A stretch of 64,000 nt of DNA from Phaeobacter gallaeciensis DSM 26640 (GTDB lineage: Bacteria > Pseudomonadota > Alphaproteobacteria > Rhodobacterales > Rhodobacteraceae), in NCBI RefSeq assembly GCF_000511385.1, contig NC_023139.1, forward strand, positions 1-64,000, written 5' to 3'. Every line of letters begins with the position of its first letter. Positions within the stretch are counted from its first letter, which is position 1. Below, piece by piece: positions 28,162 to 35,822 of the stretch. The notes beneath the pieces are model-generated. The model was not told the origin of the DNA, searched no databases, and saw only the letters and a program-made list of their open reading frames with translations. Made by a program: the position numbers and the translations under genes.

Positions 28162-29331
28162 ATGATTTATCAAAGGAAAGTTGAATTGCCCTTCAATGCC
28201 AAAGGTTCGCCCGAGAATAGTTTTAACAGCTTCAATAGCTTCAATAGCTTCAACAGCTTTAATAGCTTTGGAACTGCTGGAAGTACGGTCGCAGCTGAGG
28301 CCTTGCTAACGACGCGCGATGGTATTGTCGGTGCGCCCTTAGATCTGAACCCCCACATTACTCCGGGTAGCCCCCACGATCCGCGCAATCTGGCGCGGTT
28401 ATCGGCAGATGTCCGGGCCAGTCTATACTTGTCTGAATTAGGCTCGCGGGTGGCATTTTCGGATGCCACGGATGAGACGGCAATCGCCAGCCTTTGGCGG
28501 CGGGATACTCGGCCAGCGGGCCGTTCGCCTCAACCAGATAGCCTCCTAGTCCAAATCACAGCCCCGACGATTGATCAGTTCAAGGAACAGATGGCCTATC
28601 TCACCGCCTATGCTGACCTGCGTGGCGATCGGGCGGCAGAGATCCTTTCGCAGACTAGCGCAATTACGCCTTTTTTGGCGTCGATTTCTTATATGGATCC
28701 TGCAAGAACCCCCTTCACGCTGGAATTGATGTCTGCAGCACTCGGGTTCACCAACTATTGTGGCATGCGTTTGAAATACAGTATTTCTGCCAAACGCCCG
28801 ATAGAGTTTTCGCCGCAGGTTCAACCCATAATCCCAACGCCCACTCACGGTTCTTTGCCGAGTGGCCATGCCACGGAATCCTTCGTTACGGCGCGCCTCC
28901 TATGGAAGCTGCTGCGGGCCTCCAACTCGGAGCAATATCATCAAGACGGCGTCTGGGGCGAAATGTTCATGCGTTTGGCATCCCGGATTGCCACAAACCG
29001 GACTGTCGCAGGCGTTCACTTTCCAGTTGATAGTGCAGCCGGGGCTATGCTTGGGCTCACATTAGCGGACTATCTGCACGCGGTTTGTGACCCGGAGGCG
29101 AATGAGCTGACAAGTGCCTGCTTCAATGGCCCTGCGTTCAATGCTGCGGAGGATTTTGATTGGCACGCGTTGTATGTTGCACGCGACGATCGCCAAACGA
29201 AAAAGGCGGGCAAGAAACGTAACCCCTGGGCCACCAGTGAGTGTCACCCGACGACACCGGATATGGCTTCTCCGGTTCTGACTTGGCTTTGGAAGAAAGC
29301 ACAGGCCGAGTGGCAGGATTTCTCCATATAA
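28162..29331 (+). CDS. PAP2/vanadium-haloperoxidase-like protein with NSF repeats
   Basis: Protein of 389 residues with the three-part PAP2 active site: K205-x6-R212-P213, P233-S-G-H236 and R280-x5-H286-x3-D290, the set shared by acid phosphatases and vanadium haloperoxidases. The length and acidic, soluble character without membrane helices favour the haloperoxidase-like branch over lipid phosphatases. Residues 19-36 are six tandem Asn-Ser-Phe units. No signal peptide is seen. The ribosome binding site is weak. It is 34 bp upstream of a subtilase gene on the same strand. Substrate (phosphoester or halide chemistry) cannot be fixed from sequence. Confidence 0.75.
   Translation: MIYQRKVELPFNAKGSPENSFNSFNSFNSFNSFNSFGTAGSTVAAEALLTTRDGIVGAPLDLNPHITPGSPHDPRNLARLSADVRASLYLSELGSRVAFSDATDETAIASLWRRDTRPAGRSPQPDSLLVQITAPTIDQFKEQMAYLTAYADLRGDRAAEILSQTSAITPFLASISYMDPARTPFTLELMSAALGFTNYCGMRLKYSISAKRPIEFSPQVQPIIPTPTHGSLPSGHATESFVTARLLWKLLRASNSEQYHQDGVWGEMFMRLASRIATNRTVAGVHFPVDSAAGAMLGLTLADYLHAVCDPEANELTSACFNGPAFNAAEDFDWHALYVARDDRQTKKAGKKRNPWATSECHPTTPDMASPVLTWLWKKAQAEWQDFSI
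28216..28269 (+). repeat. Tandem 9-bp repeat encoding (NSF)6
   Basis: Six in-frame copies of a 9-bp unit (AAYAGYTTY) within the PAP2-like gene. Third-base differences between copies (AAT/AAC, TTC/TTT) show that the repeat is not a fresh slippage product and that the peptide is maintained. Confidence 0.85.
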
Positions 29332-29364
29332 TTCCAATGCTTTGTCGAAATAGGAGTAAAAACC

Positions 29365-31422
29365 ATGCCATTGCATTGGGAAACATTTCAGTCGCAGGAT
29401 CTGCTGTCTGACATTGCTGACTATCGATTGTCGCGTCCGCTTGTGCACACTACATCAGCAGCGTCTCAACCTTGGTGGTCCGCCCTTGTTGAGCTGCAAG
29501 ATATCAGTATCCGCGAGTTTGAAGAGCGCGCGCAAAGCCGGTTCCCGGATTACTTGGTCATCCCGGTTGATTATGATGCAGATGACCGTGATCGGGTCGA
29601 AGAAACGCAGTTCGTTTCCATTTTTGCCCGCAAACCGCTGTTAGATGCCTTCAACCGTCACGCTGCCGATTATTCAGTGATAGGGTTGACGTTGGGCGCA
29701 ACTGTTGCGGCCGCTGATCTGCCTGACGTTGATACAAATGATGATGACAGCAATCATCGTAAGATCATTGAGGTGCCCGAAGGAACGGTCATCACAGCTG
29801 TCATCGACGATGCGATTGCCTTCGCTCATAACCTGTTTCGAGATGGCCTTGTGTCGTCACGGGTGGAGTTTGCAACTATCCTGTCGGCGTCTCCTGAACA
29901 CCTCTCTCAGGGGAGGGCGTCAGGGCGCAGCTATAGTAAAGCCCAAATCGACACTCTTTTGCAGGAATATACGACCAACGGTTTGTTAGATGAGCCTGCA
30001 TTTTATGCAGCGGTTGGTTTGGTAAATGCGCGAAGCAAAACACTTTCCGCGGTTGCCCTGCGTCGTTCGCATGGCACGCATGTGATGGCGCTTGCCGCTG
30101 GATATTCGATGAGCAACGCTCCGAGTAACCGACCGATTATCTGCGCGTTGTTGCCCTCACGGGTTACTGAGGACTCTACCGGACAGAATACGCTGCCCAG
30201 CTTTAAGCTAGCACTCAAGCGCTTGTGCAATCAGGCGGCGCGGTTCCGAATGCCTGACAAAAGTAAACCGCCTGTCATATTCAATTTCAGCTATGGGAAC
30301 TTTGCCGGGCCGCACGATGGAACCAGCAGTATTGACCGCGTGATTGACCGATATTTCGGGCCGCAAGCGAAGAATCCCGATCCAGATCAAACACGCCAGA
30401 TTGTGTTACCGGCGGGCAATGGTAACCTTAGTCGTATTCATGCGGGCCTGAACCTTCAGAACGCGAAAAGCAAATCCAAGAGCCCATCGTGGAAACTGGA
30501 TTTTGTTGCTCAGCCGGATGACCGGACGTCAAGCCATCTCCAGATGTGGATGCCGTACCACTCAACCAATCCGCCACCCCGGTTTGTCGGGGCCCGTGTT
30601 ACGGTTCCATCTGGCCCCACGAGCAAGACAGTTTATGTATCGGGCAATACCGGGCAGCGGCTGGTCGATGAGCAAGGCCAAGAGGTCGCACGCCTGACGT
30701 ATCGGTTCGACGGAGGGCAAACACGTCGCGGGGTGATGACCTTCAGCATCAATCCTACTGCGCATCAATCCGCTATCGACCTAGCGCGAGCAGGTCGTTG
30801 GCAGCTCGATATTACATCCTGCGATATGGGTCGCACTGATGACGTTCAAATCTGGATAGAGCGTGACGAAACCTTGCCCGGTTTTCTGCCCGGTGGTCGG
30901 CAAGGGTATTTTAACAACGCTGACTATGTTTATTTCAACGCGCTTGGCGCGCCCCTTCCGGTGGATCCGGCGGGAACAACCAGCCCAATCCACCGCGCCG
31001 GCACGTTGAGCGGTTATGCCTGCGGGAAAACACCTATGGTGGTTGCCGCCTTCACCCAAAGTAACCGCTTGCTCTCAGACTACTCCGCCGCAGGGCCGAT
31101 TACGCCTTCTCGTGGGAAGAAAAAAGCCAATCGACTAGGACCCGATGCGGCGGCACTTGCAGATGATAGTCCGGTCTTGACCGGCGTATTGAGCGCGGGA
31201 TCCAGCAGTGGCAGCTTGACTCGCATGGGCGGCACCAGTGTCGCGGCACCCAGGGTTGCGCGTCTGGCGGTTCAGATGACTTCAGAAGGGGTGGAGACTG
31301 ACCGCAATTGGCTGCGCTCTTTGGCGGAGGCCGAAGATCCTGATAACAAGGTCCCCATAACCCGAACAGGTGGTGGCCAGGTGGATATTTCAGTGGATTT
31401 TGGTTGGCCTGAAAGAGGTTGA
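29365..31422 (+). CDS. Subtilisin-like serine protease (S8)
   Basis: Subtilase of 685 residues. Triad by motif: Asp148 in VITAVIDDAIAF, His236 in RSHGTHVMALAAG and Ser625 in MGGTSVAAPRVAR; the oxyanion Asn is probably in LPAGNGN. About 390 residues lie between His and Ser, longer than in subtilisin, including a beta-rich insert (about 370-520) that may bind substrate. There is no signal peptide, so it acts in the cytoplasm or leaves by a non-Sec route. AGGAG precedes the ATG. It follows the PAP2-like gene closely, which suggests one operon. Confidence 0.88.
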   Translation: MPLHWETFQSQDLLSDIADYRLSRPLVHTTSAASQPWWSALVELQDISIREFEERAQSRFPDYLVIPVDYDADDRDRVEETQFVSIFARKPLLDAFNRHAADYSVIGLTLGATVAAADLPDVDTNDDDSNHRKIIEVPEGTVITAVIDDAIAFAHNLFRDGLVSSRVEFATILSASPEHLSQGRASGRSYSKAQIDTLLQEYTTNGLLDEPAFYAAVGLVNARSKTLSAVALRRSHGTHVMALAAGYSMSNAPSNRPIICALLPSRVTEDSTGQNTLPSFKLALKRLCNQAARFRMPDKSKPPVIFNFSYGNFAGPHDGTSSIDRVIDRYFGPQAKNPDPDQTRQIVLPAGNGNLSRIHAGLNLQNAKSKSKSPSWKLDFVAQPDDRTSSHLQMWMPYHSTNPPPRFVGARVTVPSGPTSKTVYVSGNTGQRLVDEQGQEVARLTYRFDGGQTRRGVMTFSINPTAHQSAIDLARAGRWQLDITSCDMGRTDDVQIWIERDETLPGFLPGGRQGYFNNADYVYFNALGAPLPVDPAGTTSPIHRAGTLSGYACGKTPMVVAAFTQSNRLLSDYSAAGPITPSRGKKKANRLGPDAAALADDSPVLTGVLSAGSSSGSLTRMGGTSVAAPRVARLAVQMTSEGVETDRNWLRSLAEAEDPDNKVPITRTGGGQVDISVDFGWPERG

Positions 31423-31425
31423 GCG

Positions 31426-31449
31426 ACATTGCCCCGGCAGGGGCAATGT
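31426..31449. terminator. Hairpin between subtilase and the convergent small genes
   Basis: ACATTGCCCC (31426-31435) and GGGGCAATGT (31440-31449) form a perfect 10-bp stem with a 4-nt loop, right after the subtilase stop and before the end of the opposite-strand 57-residue gene. It can serve both directions, though T-runs are short. Confidence 0.65.
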
Positions 31450-31463
31450 TCACGGGCTTCAGG

Positions 31464-31637
31464 TCAGTTTGCGATCATAGTTTTTAGCTTGATCATCAGG
31501 GCCTTCGCGCTTTCCTTGTCAATACCCACAAGGGTCGAAAACTCGTCCGTTTCTGTCTGTGAAACCATATGATTCAGACAATTGGCCAAAGCCATACACT
31601 CTGTTGCCGTCAACGTGTTTGGAGATTTTTCAGGCAT
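31464..31637 (-). CDS. Small hypothetical protein (57 aa)
   Basis: Protein of 57 residues beginning MPEKSPNTLTATECMALANC, probably helical. ATG 31637 follows GAGGAAAG at a good distance. There is no signal peptide. It is 68 bp downstream of the small exported protein gene on the same strand and may be its cytoplasmic partner. The helical segment DEFSTLVGIDKESAKALMIKLKTMI resembles a small DNA- or protein-binding helix pair, but I recognise no family. Confidence 0.55.
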   Translation of the reverse strand: MPEKSPNTLTATECMALANCLNHMVSQTETDEFSTLVGIDKESAKALMIKLKTMIAN

Positions 31638-31705
31638 TGCGCTTTCCTCATTAAATCTGCCGCCCTCCGCAAAATCGGAGAGACGGCATGGATTTAGGGC
31701 TGAAC

Positions 31706-32101
31706 TCAACTTAGGTTGTCGTAGTAGGTCTTGCCGGTCAATGGACGAAACGCGGTGCCGCAGTCATTGGCATTATCATTCGTGATGATGACCGTGCCGG
31801 TGGGCGTGTGCCAGTATGCATAGCGATTGTTGGCCAAGGGCTTGGACTCCGTCGGAGCGTTCATAATCCCCAAAAGAAATGTTGCGAATTCATCCGCATT
31901 GGCAATCGTCGGATCGGGGAATGCCAAGCCATCGATTACTTTTCCATGTACGAATTCGGCTGAGTGCTTGGTGTAAGCATGGCCATGGGCAATAGCCGCG
32001 GAATATTCGGTATTGTTGGTTGCTGTGCACGCAGCATGCGCAAGGGCAGGCAGTGTAATCAACAGCAGGAGAGTGGCAGCTAGTCTTTTAAGAAGTGTCA
32101 T
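31706..32101 (-). CDS. Small exported protein with a BECR-toxin-like pattern
   Basis: Protein of 131 residues with a clear Sec signal (LLKRLAATLLLLITLPALAHA, cut before ACTATN). The mature part, about 108 residues, has HGHAYTKHSAEF, then YAYWHTPTGTVIITN and DCGTAFRPLTGKTYY. The order H-x3-KH, a strand with tryptophan, and a final G-T-x-F-x-P segment recalls BECR-fold RNase toxins of contact-dependent systems. That resemblance is by eye and weak. Two Cys could form a disulphide. A 57-residue gene follows, in the place an immunity gene might occupy. Confidence 0.6.
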   Translation of the reverse strand: MTLLKRLAATLLLLITLPALAHAACTATNNTEYSAAIAHGHAYTKHSAEFVHGKVIDGLAFPDPTIANADEFATFLLGIMNAPTESKPLANNRYAYWHTPTGTVIITNDNANDCGTAFRPLTGKTYYDNLS

Positions 32102-32190
32102 ATCTAAATTCCTTATTCACCAGAGATTTGAGGTAGATCGCCATGCAGCGACGTGTTTCCCGGGGCCCAAAAAGGCCCCGCAACAAGTGA

Positions 32191-32895
32191 TTATTGGCGG
32201 TGGACTGTGAATGTGCCGTCTGGCTGATAGTCCACGTTGCAGGTGGAATAGCCCTGAGTAAAATCGCAGAGTGCAGCCCCTGCGGCCGAAAACGAAATGG
32301 GTGATCCGACGGGATGATTGCCTGTCTTCACGTAGAATTTCGGTTTTGGCGCGCAGAATATGTGACTGACTGGCGCGGGGGTGACGTAGCTGGACAAGAC
32401 GACCTGCGTGTTTTTCACCTTGATCCCATTGCCGCAGTGGAGCTTCAAACCACCAGTGGGAGTGTAGCTTGGTATCTGGATACCAAAGTTCCCTTCAGGG
32501 ATGCCCGATGCGTAGACCGGCATGGATAAACCGAGCGATCCGACCGTCAACTGAGTATCATTAGGCACCTGCTTGGTCTGGTCTCTTGGCGTCAGAGCAA
32601 TCGGCCAATTGGCAACAACTGAAGTTTGCGCCGCGCTTTCAAACGGTTGTGGTTTCACAAGCATGGCGAATTTAGCTTGATTGCTAAATGCGGCGACATG
32701 AGGTTGTCGTTCAAATTGAAACTGAAGCGTGGACCCAGATGATTTGTAGGGGAGGACTGCACCCGTAGCTAAGCTGGCCGATGACGACTGAAGTACACTT
32801 CCTGAACTCTGGTAATCTGCAGGATGCTGAAACGCATAGAACTGCATTTTAGATTGAGACAGGTTCCTGATTACTATGGTCAGCGTATGCGGCAT
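32191..32895 (-). CDS. Hypothetical protein, paralogue A
   Basis: Protein of 234 residues from MPHTLTIVIRNLSQS; a GTG 51 bp upstream is possible, but this start aligns with the neighbouring paralogue. Predicted to be beta-rich. Features shared with the 32965-33636 protein: LTI-x-V-NL near the start, FYAFQHPADY, SSGSTLQFQFERQ, and near the end SHIFCAPKPKFYVKTG and ALCDFTQGY. There is no signal peptide. I do not recognise a characterised family. The 69-bp gap to paralogue A's upstream neighbour suggests co-transcription. Confidence 0.7.
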   Translation of the reverse strand: MPHTLTIVIRNLSQSKMQFYAFQHPADYQSSGSVLQSSSASLATGAVLPYKSSGSTLQFQFERQPHVAAFSNQAKFAMLVKPQPFESAAQTSVVANWPIALTPRDQTKQVPNDTQLTVGSLGLSMPVYASGIPEGNFGIQIPSYTPTGGLKLHCGNGIKVKNTQVVLSSYVTPAPVSHIFCAPKPKFYVKTGNHPVGSPISFSAAGAALCDFTQGYSTCNVDYQPDGTFTVHRQ

Positions 32896-32964
32896 GAGTG
32901 CAGTCCATTCTACGGCGCAGCCTAAACTGCTCCGAAGTTCCACCAAGGACGGAGAGAGGTTGAC

Positions 32965-33636
32965 CTAGGTCCGGCTGGTGATGTTCCAATCACCATTAGC
33001 TGCCAGCTCCACGTCAATCACAGTGTAGCCCCCGGTGAAATCACACAGGGCCGAGGTCTTTGACGCAGCGGTGAAATCCATCACGGTACCAGGCGTGTAG
33101 GTACCTGTTGCAACGTAGTATTTCAGGATCGGCTCGCAATCGACATGCGACTGTGGATTTGCCTGAACAAAGTTCGACAAGACGATCCCACCGTTTGCAG
33201 ATACCGCGGAGCCGACGTTGTAGAAGGGCGGTGAAGAGAAGCTGGGAGTGTTGATCCGGAACGCGCCAGGCTGTACGCCGGCCTCGTTCGTTGGCGTGGA
33301 TAGGCCAAGTGCAGGGCTCACGCTGGCGGTCGTGGAGTCATTGGCAGCGCCACCACCAGCAGGCGCAAGATCGATCGCACGGCTGGCAGACGAATAGCCT
33401 GAGGACTGGCCAACGGCCGGTGCCGAATGGGCCTCCTGAATGCCCGCATAATACTGCAGATCAACCTGAAAGGTCAGGATTGATCCTGACGAACCGTAGT
33501 TGGCAAGGTTCTCTGCGAAGAGACTGTTCGAATATACCGTTGCACCGCCGGTATAGTTTGCCGGCTCCTGGAAAAAGAAGAAGCCCTGGGTTGCTGGCTC
33601 CAGATTTTTTACGTTGATTGTCAAAAGGGTAGACAT
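32965..33636 (-). CDS. Hypothetical protein, paralogue B
   Basis: Protein of 223 residues beginning MSTLLTINVKNLEPATQGFFFFQEPANY, with GAGGAAT upstream. It parallels paralogue A along its whole length: GSSGSILTFQVDLQYYAG, LGLSTPTNEAGVQPGAFRINTPSF, IVLSNFVQANPQSHVDC, LKYYVATGTYTPGT, SALCDFTGGYTVIDVEL. Conserved Cys pairs and Phe/Tyr patches suggest a secreted-style or surface-binding beta fold, yet no leader is present. It is first in the minus-strand group that includes the exported BECR-like protein. Family unknown. Confidence 0.72.
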   Translation of the reverse strand: MSTLLTINVKNLEPATQGFFFFQEPANYTGGATVYSNSLFAENLANYGSSGSILTFQVDLQYYAGIQEAHSAPAVGQSSGYSSASRAIDLAPAGGGAANDSTTASVSPALGLSTPTNEAGVQPGAFRINTPSFSSPPFYNVGSAVSANGGIVLSNFVQANPQSHVDCEPILKYYVATGTYTPGTVMDFTAASKTSALCDFTGGYTVIDVELAANGDWNITSRT

Positions 33637-34226
33637 AGTGAATTCCTCGCTTTGATGATTGGCAGCAGGCCCTGTCGTTGTGAACCTTGCCCAGTCATCA
33701 TCAGGTCGCTGAGGTCAGATGTCCTGAAACTGGTGCTGAAATTTTCTGAAATTTTCAGAAGGCCATGTCTCGGTTTTGATCAGCTCCACCTACATGGCCC
33801 ACACTCCGCAGAGTATAATCCCGACGATTTGGTGGAGATCGTCACCTGTCCGAAGCCTCAGTCATAATTGGCGGGTTGGGATAAGAGAGCGGTGTCGACA
33901 CCGCGTATATGGCGCACCCGCCCACGGCTGTAGGGGGGGCAGGAAGAAAACCGCTTACGTCCCATTGTGGCGGGCTTAGTCAGAGCAACTTATTGCTGTT
34001 GTTCGCTGTCGAGTAGGAAATCCACAAGGCAGGCGGTGCCGCTCAATGCGGCGAACTTCCCTGGCTCAATGGCGGATCGATCTGTAGGACAAGGCCCACG
34101 TCCGAAAAAACAGCCAGACGTTCTAGACTTTCTGTTCATTGCGCACCTGTTCAAGCTTCTCTGATCCGGCGACAGCCAACTGCAAAAGCCAGGACAATAT
34201 CGACAGGTGCAACAGTCCTTGCTGTG
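33637..34226. other. Gap of 590 bp without a supportable gene
   Basis: Contains a short A+T-rich repeat, CTGAAATTTT twice in a row (33736-33755), within 130 bp of the paralogue B start, a possible regulator site. Small ORFs on both strands have no ribosome binding sites or family patterns. The region lies at the border between the unusual 25-33.6 kb block and the TRAP operon. Confidence 0.45.
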
Positions 34227-35141
34227 TCAGTCTCCTAACGGTTGCGGGCCGGTGCGGCCGTGGAAGGCGGTTAGGGATGCCCGGATTCTACGGAGATTTT
34301 CCGTGGTTTGGCTTGATTGGCTTTGTGCAACTGACATTGCCAAAGCGTCGATGATCACCAGGTAGGCATACCGCGAGGCTGTGGGCTTGTGAACATCCGG
34401 ATCCTCCGGCAAGTCCAGAGCGATTGCGGTCTGGGCTACTTCGGAAAGCCGACTGCCGCTTCTGGTAATGGCTAACGTGGATGCTCCATAACCATTGGCG
34501 ATTTCGGCGGCGCTCAGCATCTCGTTTGCCTCTCCGCTGGCGGAGATCAGCAGCAGAACGTCGCTGGCATGAAGCGTCGCGGCGCGCATTTGAAGTAGAT
34601 AGCTATCCGAGACTGCAATCGTCGGTATCCCAAGCCGGAACAGCCGGTTGGCGGCCTCTTCCGCGAGCATAGAAGCGCCGCCGCCAACACCGCCGATCAC
34701 AACGGAACGTGCCTGGCCCAACAGATCCGCCGCCTGGGACAGCGCGGCGTGATCTACCTGTTTACGCATGATGTTCACGGTGGCCGATAGCGCACCGATG
34801 ATCTGGTCGATATTGCCGGCGTCAGAGCGCTGGGTCTCGTGAGAATCGACGACGAGATACTGGAGACTGACGGCCAGGTTCTGCGCCAGACGGATTTTGA
34901 ACTCGCGGAAGCCTTCGCAGCCCACCGAGCGGCAGAAGCGTACGACAGTCGGGGTGCTGACGTCACAGACCCTGGCCAATTCAGCAATTGTCATAGAGCT
35001 GATGCTCTCAAGATTGTTTTGCACATACCCGGCCACTTTGCGCTCCCGCGTTGGAAGCGTGTCTATCTGACTGTTCAAGTTGGAAATTACATCCACTGCC
35101 ACTTGATGTGGCTTAGTGTTGTTCAGTTTTTCTTGCGGCAT
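34227..35141 (-). CDS. MurR/RpiR-family transcriptional regulator
   Basis: Regulator of 304 residues. N-terminal HTH of the RpiR type (LPTRERKVAGYVQNNLESISSMTIAELARVCDVSTPTVVRFCRSVGCEGFREFK) and a C-terminal SIS sugar-isomerase-like domain (ARSVVIGGVGGGASMLAEEAANRL, DVLLLISASGEANEML). SIS domains usually sense phosphosugars. ATG 35141 follows AAAGGAGG. It is divergent from the TRAP-MlrC operon and, given the PfkB kinase there, a phosphorylated pathway intermediate is a plausible effector. Confidence 0.9.
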   Translation of the reverse strand: MPQEKLNNTKPHQVAVDVISNLNSQIDTLPTRERKVAGYVQNNLESISSMTIAELARVCDVSTPTVVRFCRSVGCEGFREFKIRLAQNLAVSLQYLVVDSHETQRSDAGNIDQIIGALSATVNIMRKQVDHAALSQAADLLGQARSVVIGGVGGGASMLAEEAANRLFRLGIPTIAVSDSYLLQMRAATLHASDVLLLISASGEANEMLSAAEIANGYGASTLAITRSGSRLSEVAQTAIALDLPEDPDVHKPTASRYAYLVIIDALAMSVAQSQSSQTTENLRRIRASLTAFHGRTGPQPLGD

Positions 35142-35169
35142 GAGGCCTCCTTTGTAAGTTTTGTACCTT

Positions 35170-35230
35170 AGTTACGTATGTCGATCAATCTACCACCTTA
35201 AGTGGGCTTTTCTGGACAAAAAACGTAACT
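35170..35230. promoter_or_regulatory. Spaced inverted repeat between rpiR and the TRAP operon
   Basis: AGTTACGT (35170-35177) and ACGTAACT (35223-35230) are perfect inverted 8-mers, 45 bp apart. They sit where an RpiR dimer-of-dimers could loop the divergent promoters. Confidence 0.5.
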
Positions 35231-35303
35231 GGATAACATAAAATTCTTGACTTTCAGTGCTTGCTGTCTCCAAAATCTAATTGAATTTCATTTGGAGGGT
35301 GGA

Positions 35304-35822
35304 ATGGCTTCTGCATTAGCTGAGCGGATCAGTCTGGGGATCAACCGAACAGTTGAAGCAATCGTGGCGGCGCTCATGGTTGCGTTGGTGCTTGATGTCT
35401 GGATCGGTGTTGTTGATCGCTACTGGTTTCATTGGCAGCTGCCCTGGCCGGAAACGCTGGCCCGCTATCTTATGATCTGGGCTGCGATGCTGGCAGTATC
35501 CTCAGGGATCGCCCGGCGTGAGCATATCGGGCTGACGGCCTTTCTCGTGGCACTCCCCCAAAAGGCACGCAATGCTATCTTGATTTGCATCGACATTCTG
35601 GCGCTTGCGCTGTTCGCCTATGTTCTGTGGTTCGGCATCGGCTTTGCTCAATCGGGATCAACCCGGCAGGCGATGATTTTCGGCGCGACTCTGGAGCCAT
35701 TCTTCTGGGCTATTCCTGCTTCGGCGCTGCTGGCGGTGATCCAGCTTGTACTGGTGATGCTACGCGACCGCGGCACCCAGCTTGACCATATCCAGCCTGA
35801 CGAAGAAAGAGCGCAGGAATGA
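35304..35822 (+). CDS. TRAP transporter small permease (DctQ)
   Basis: Four-helix small subunit, 172 residues from MASALAERIS, with TTGGAGG ahead of the ATG. The family segment LPWPETLARYLMIWAAMLAVSSGIARREHIGLTAF is clear. It overlaps dctM by ATGA and begins an operon that runs to ridA at 42402. Confidence 0.9.
   Translation: MASALAERISLGINRTVEAIVAALMVALVLDVWIGVVDRYWFHWQLPWPETLARYLMIWAAMLAVSSGIARREHIGLTAFLVALPQKARNAILICIDILALALFAYVLWFGIGFAQSGSTRQAMIFGATLEPFFWAIPASALLAVIQLVLVMLRDRGTQLDHIQPDEERAQE

Noticed and set aside
28216..28269. The 9-bp tandem repeat as a CRISPR array or phase-variable tract
   Set aside because: Units are too short, have no spacers, and nine-base units keep the reading frame, so frame-switching is not expected.
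31426..31449. Perfect hairpin as an attachment site
   Set aside because: It sits exactly between convergent stops, where a terminator is the simpler reading, and there is no second copy or integrase.
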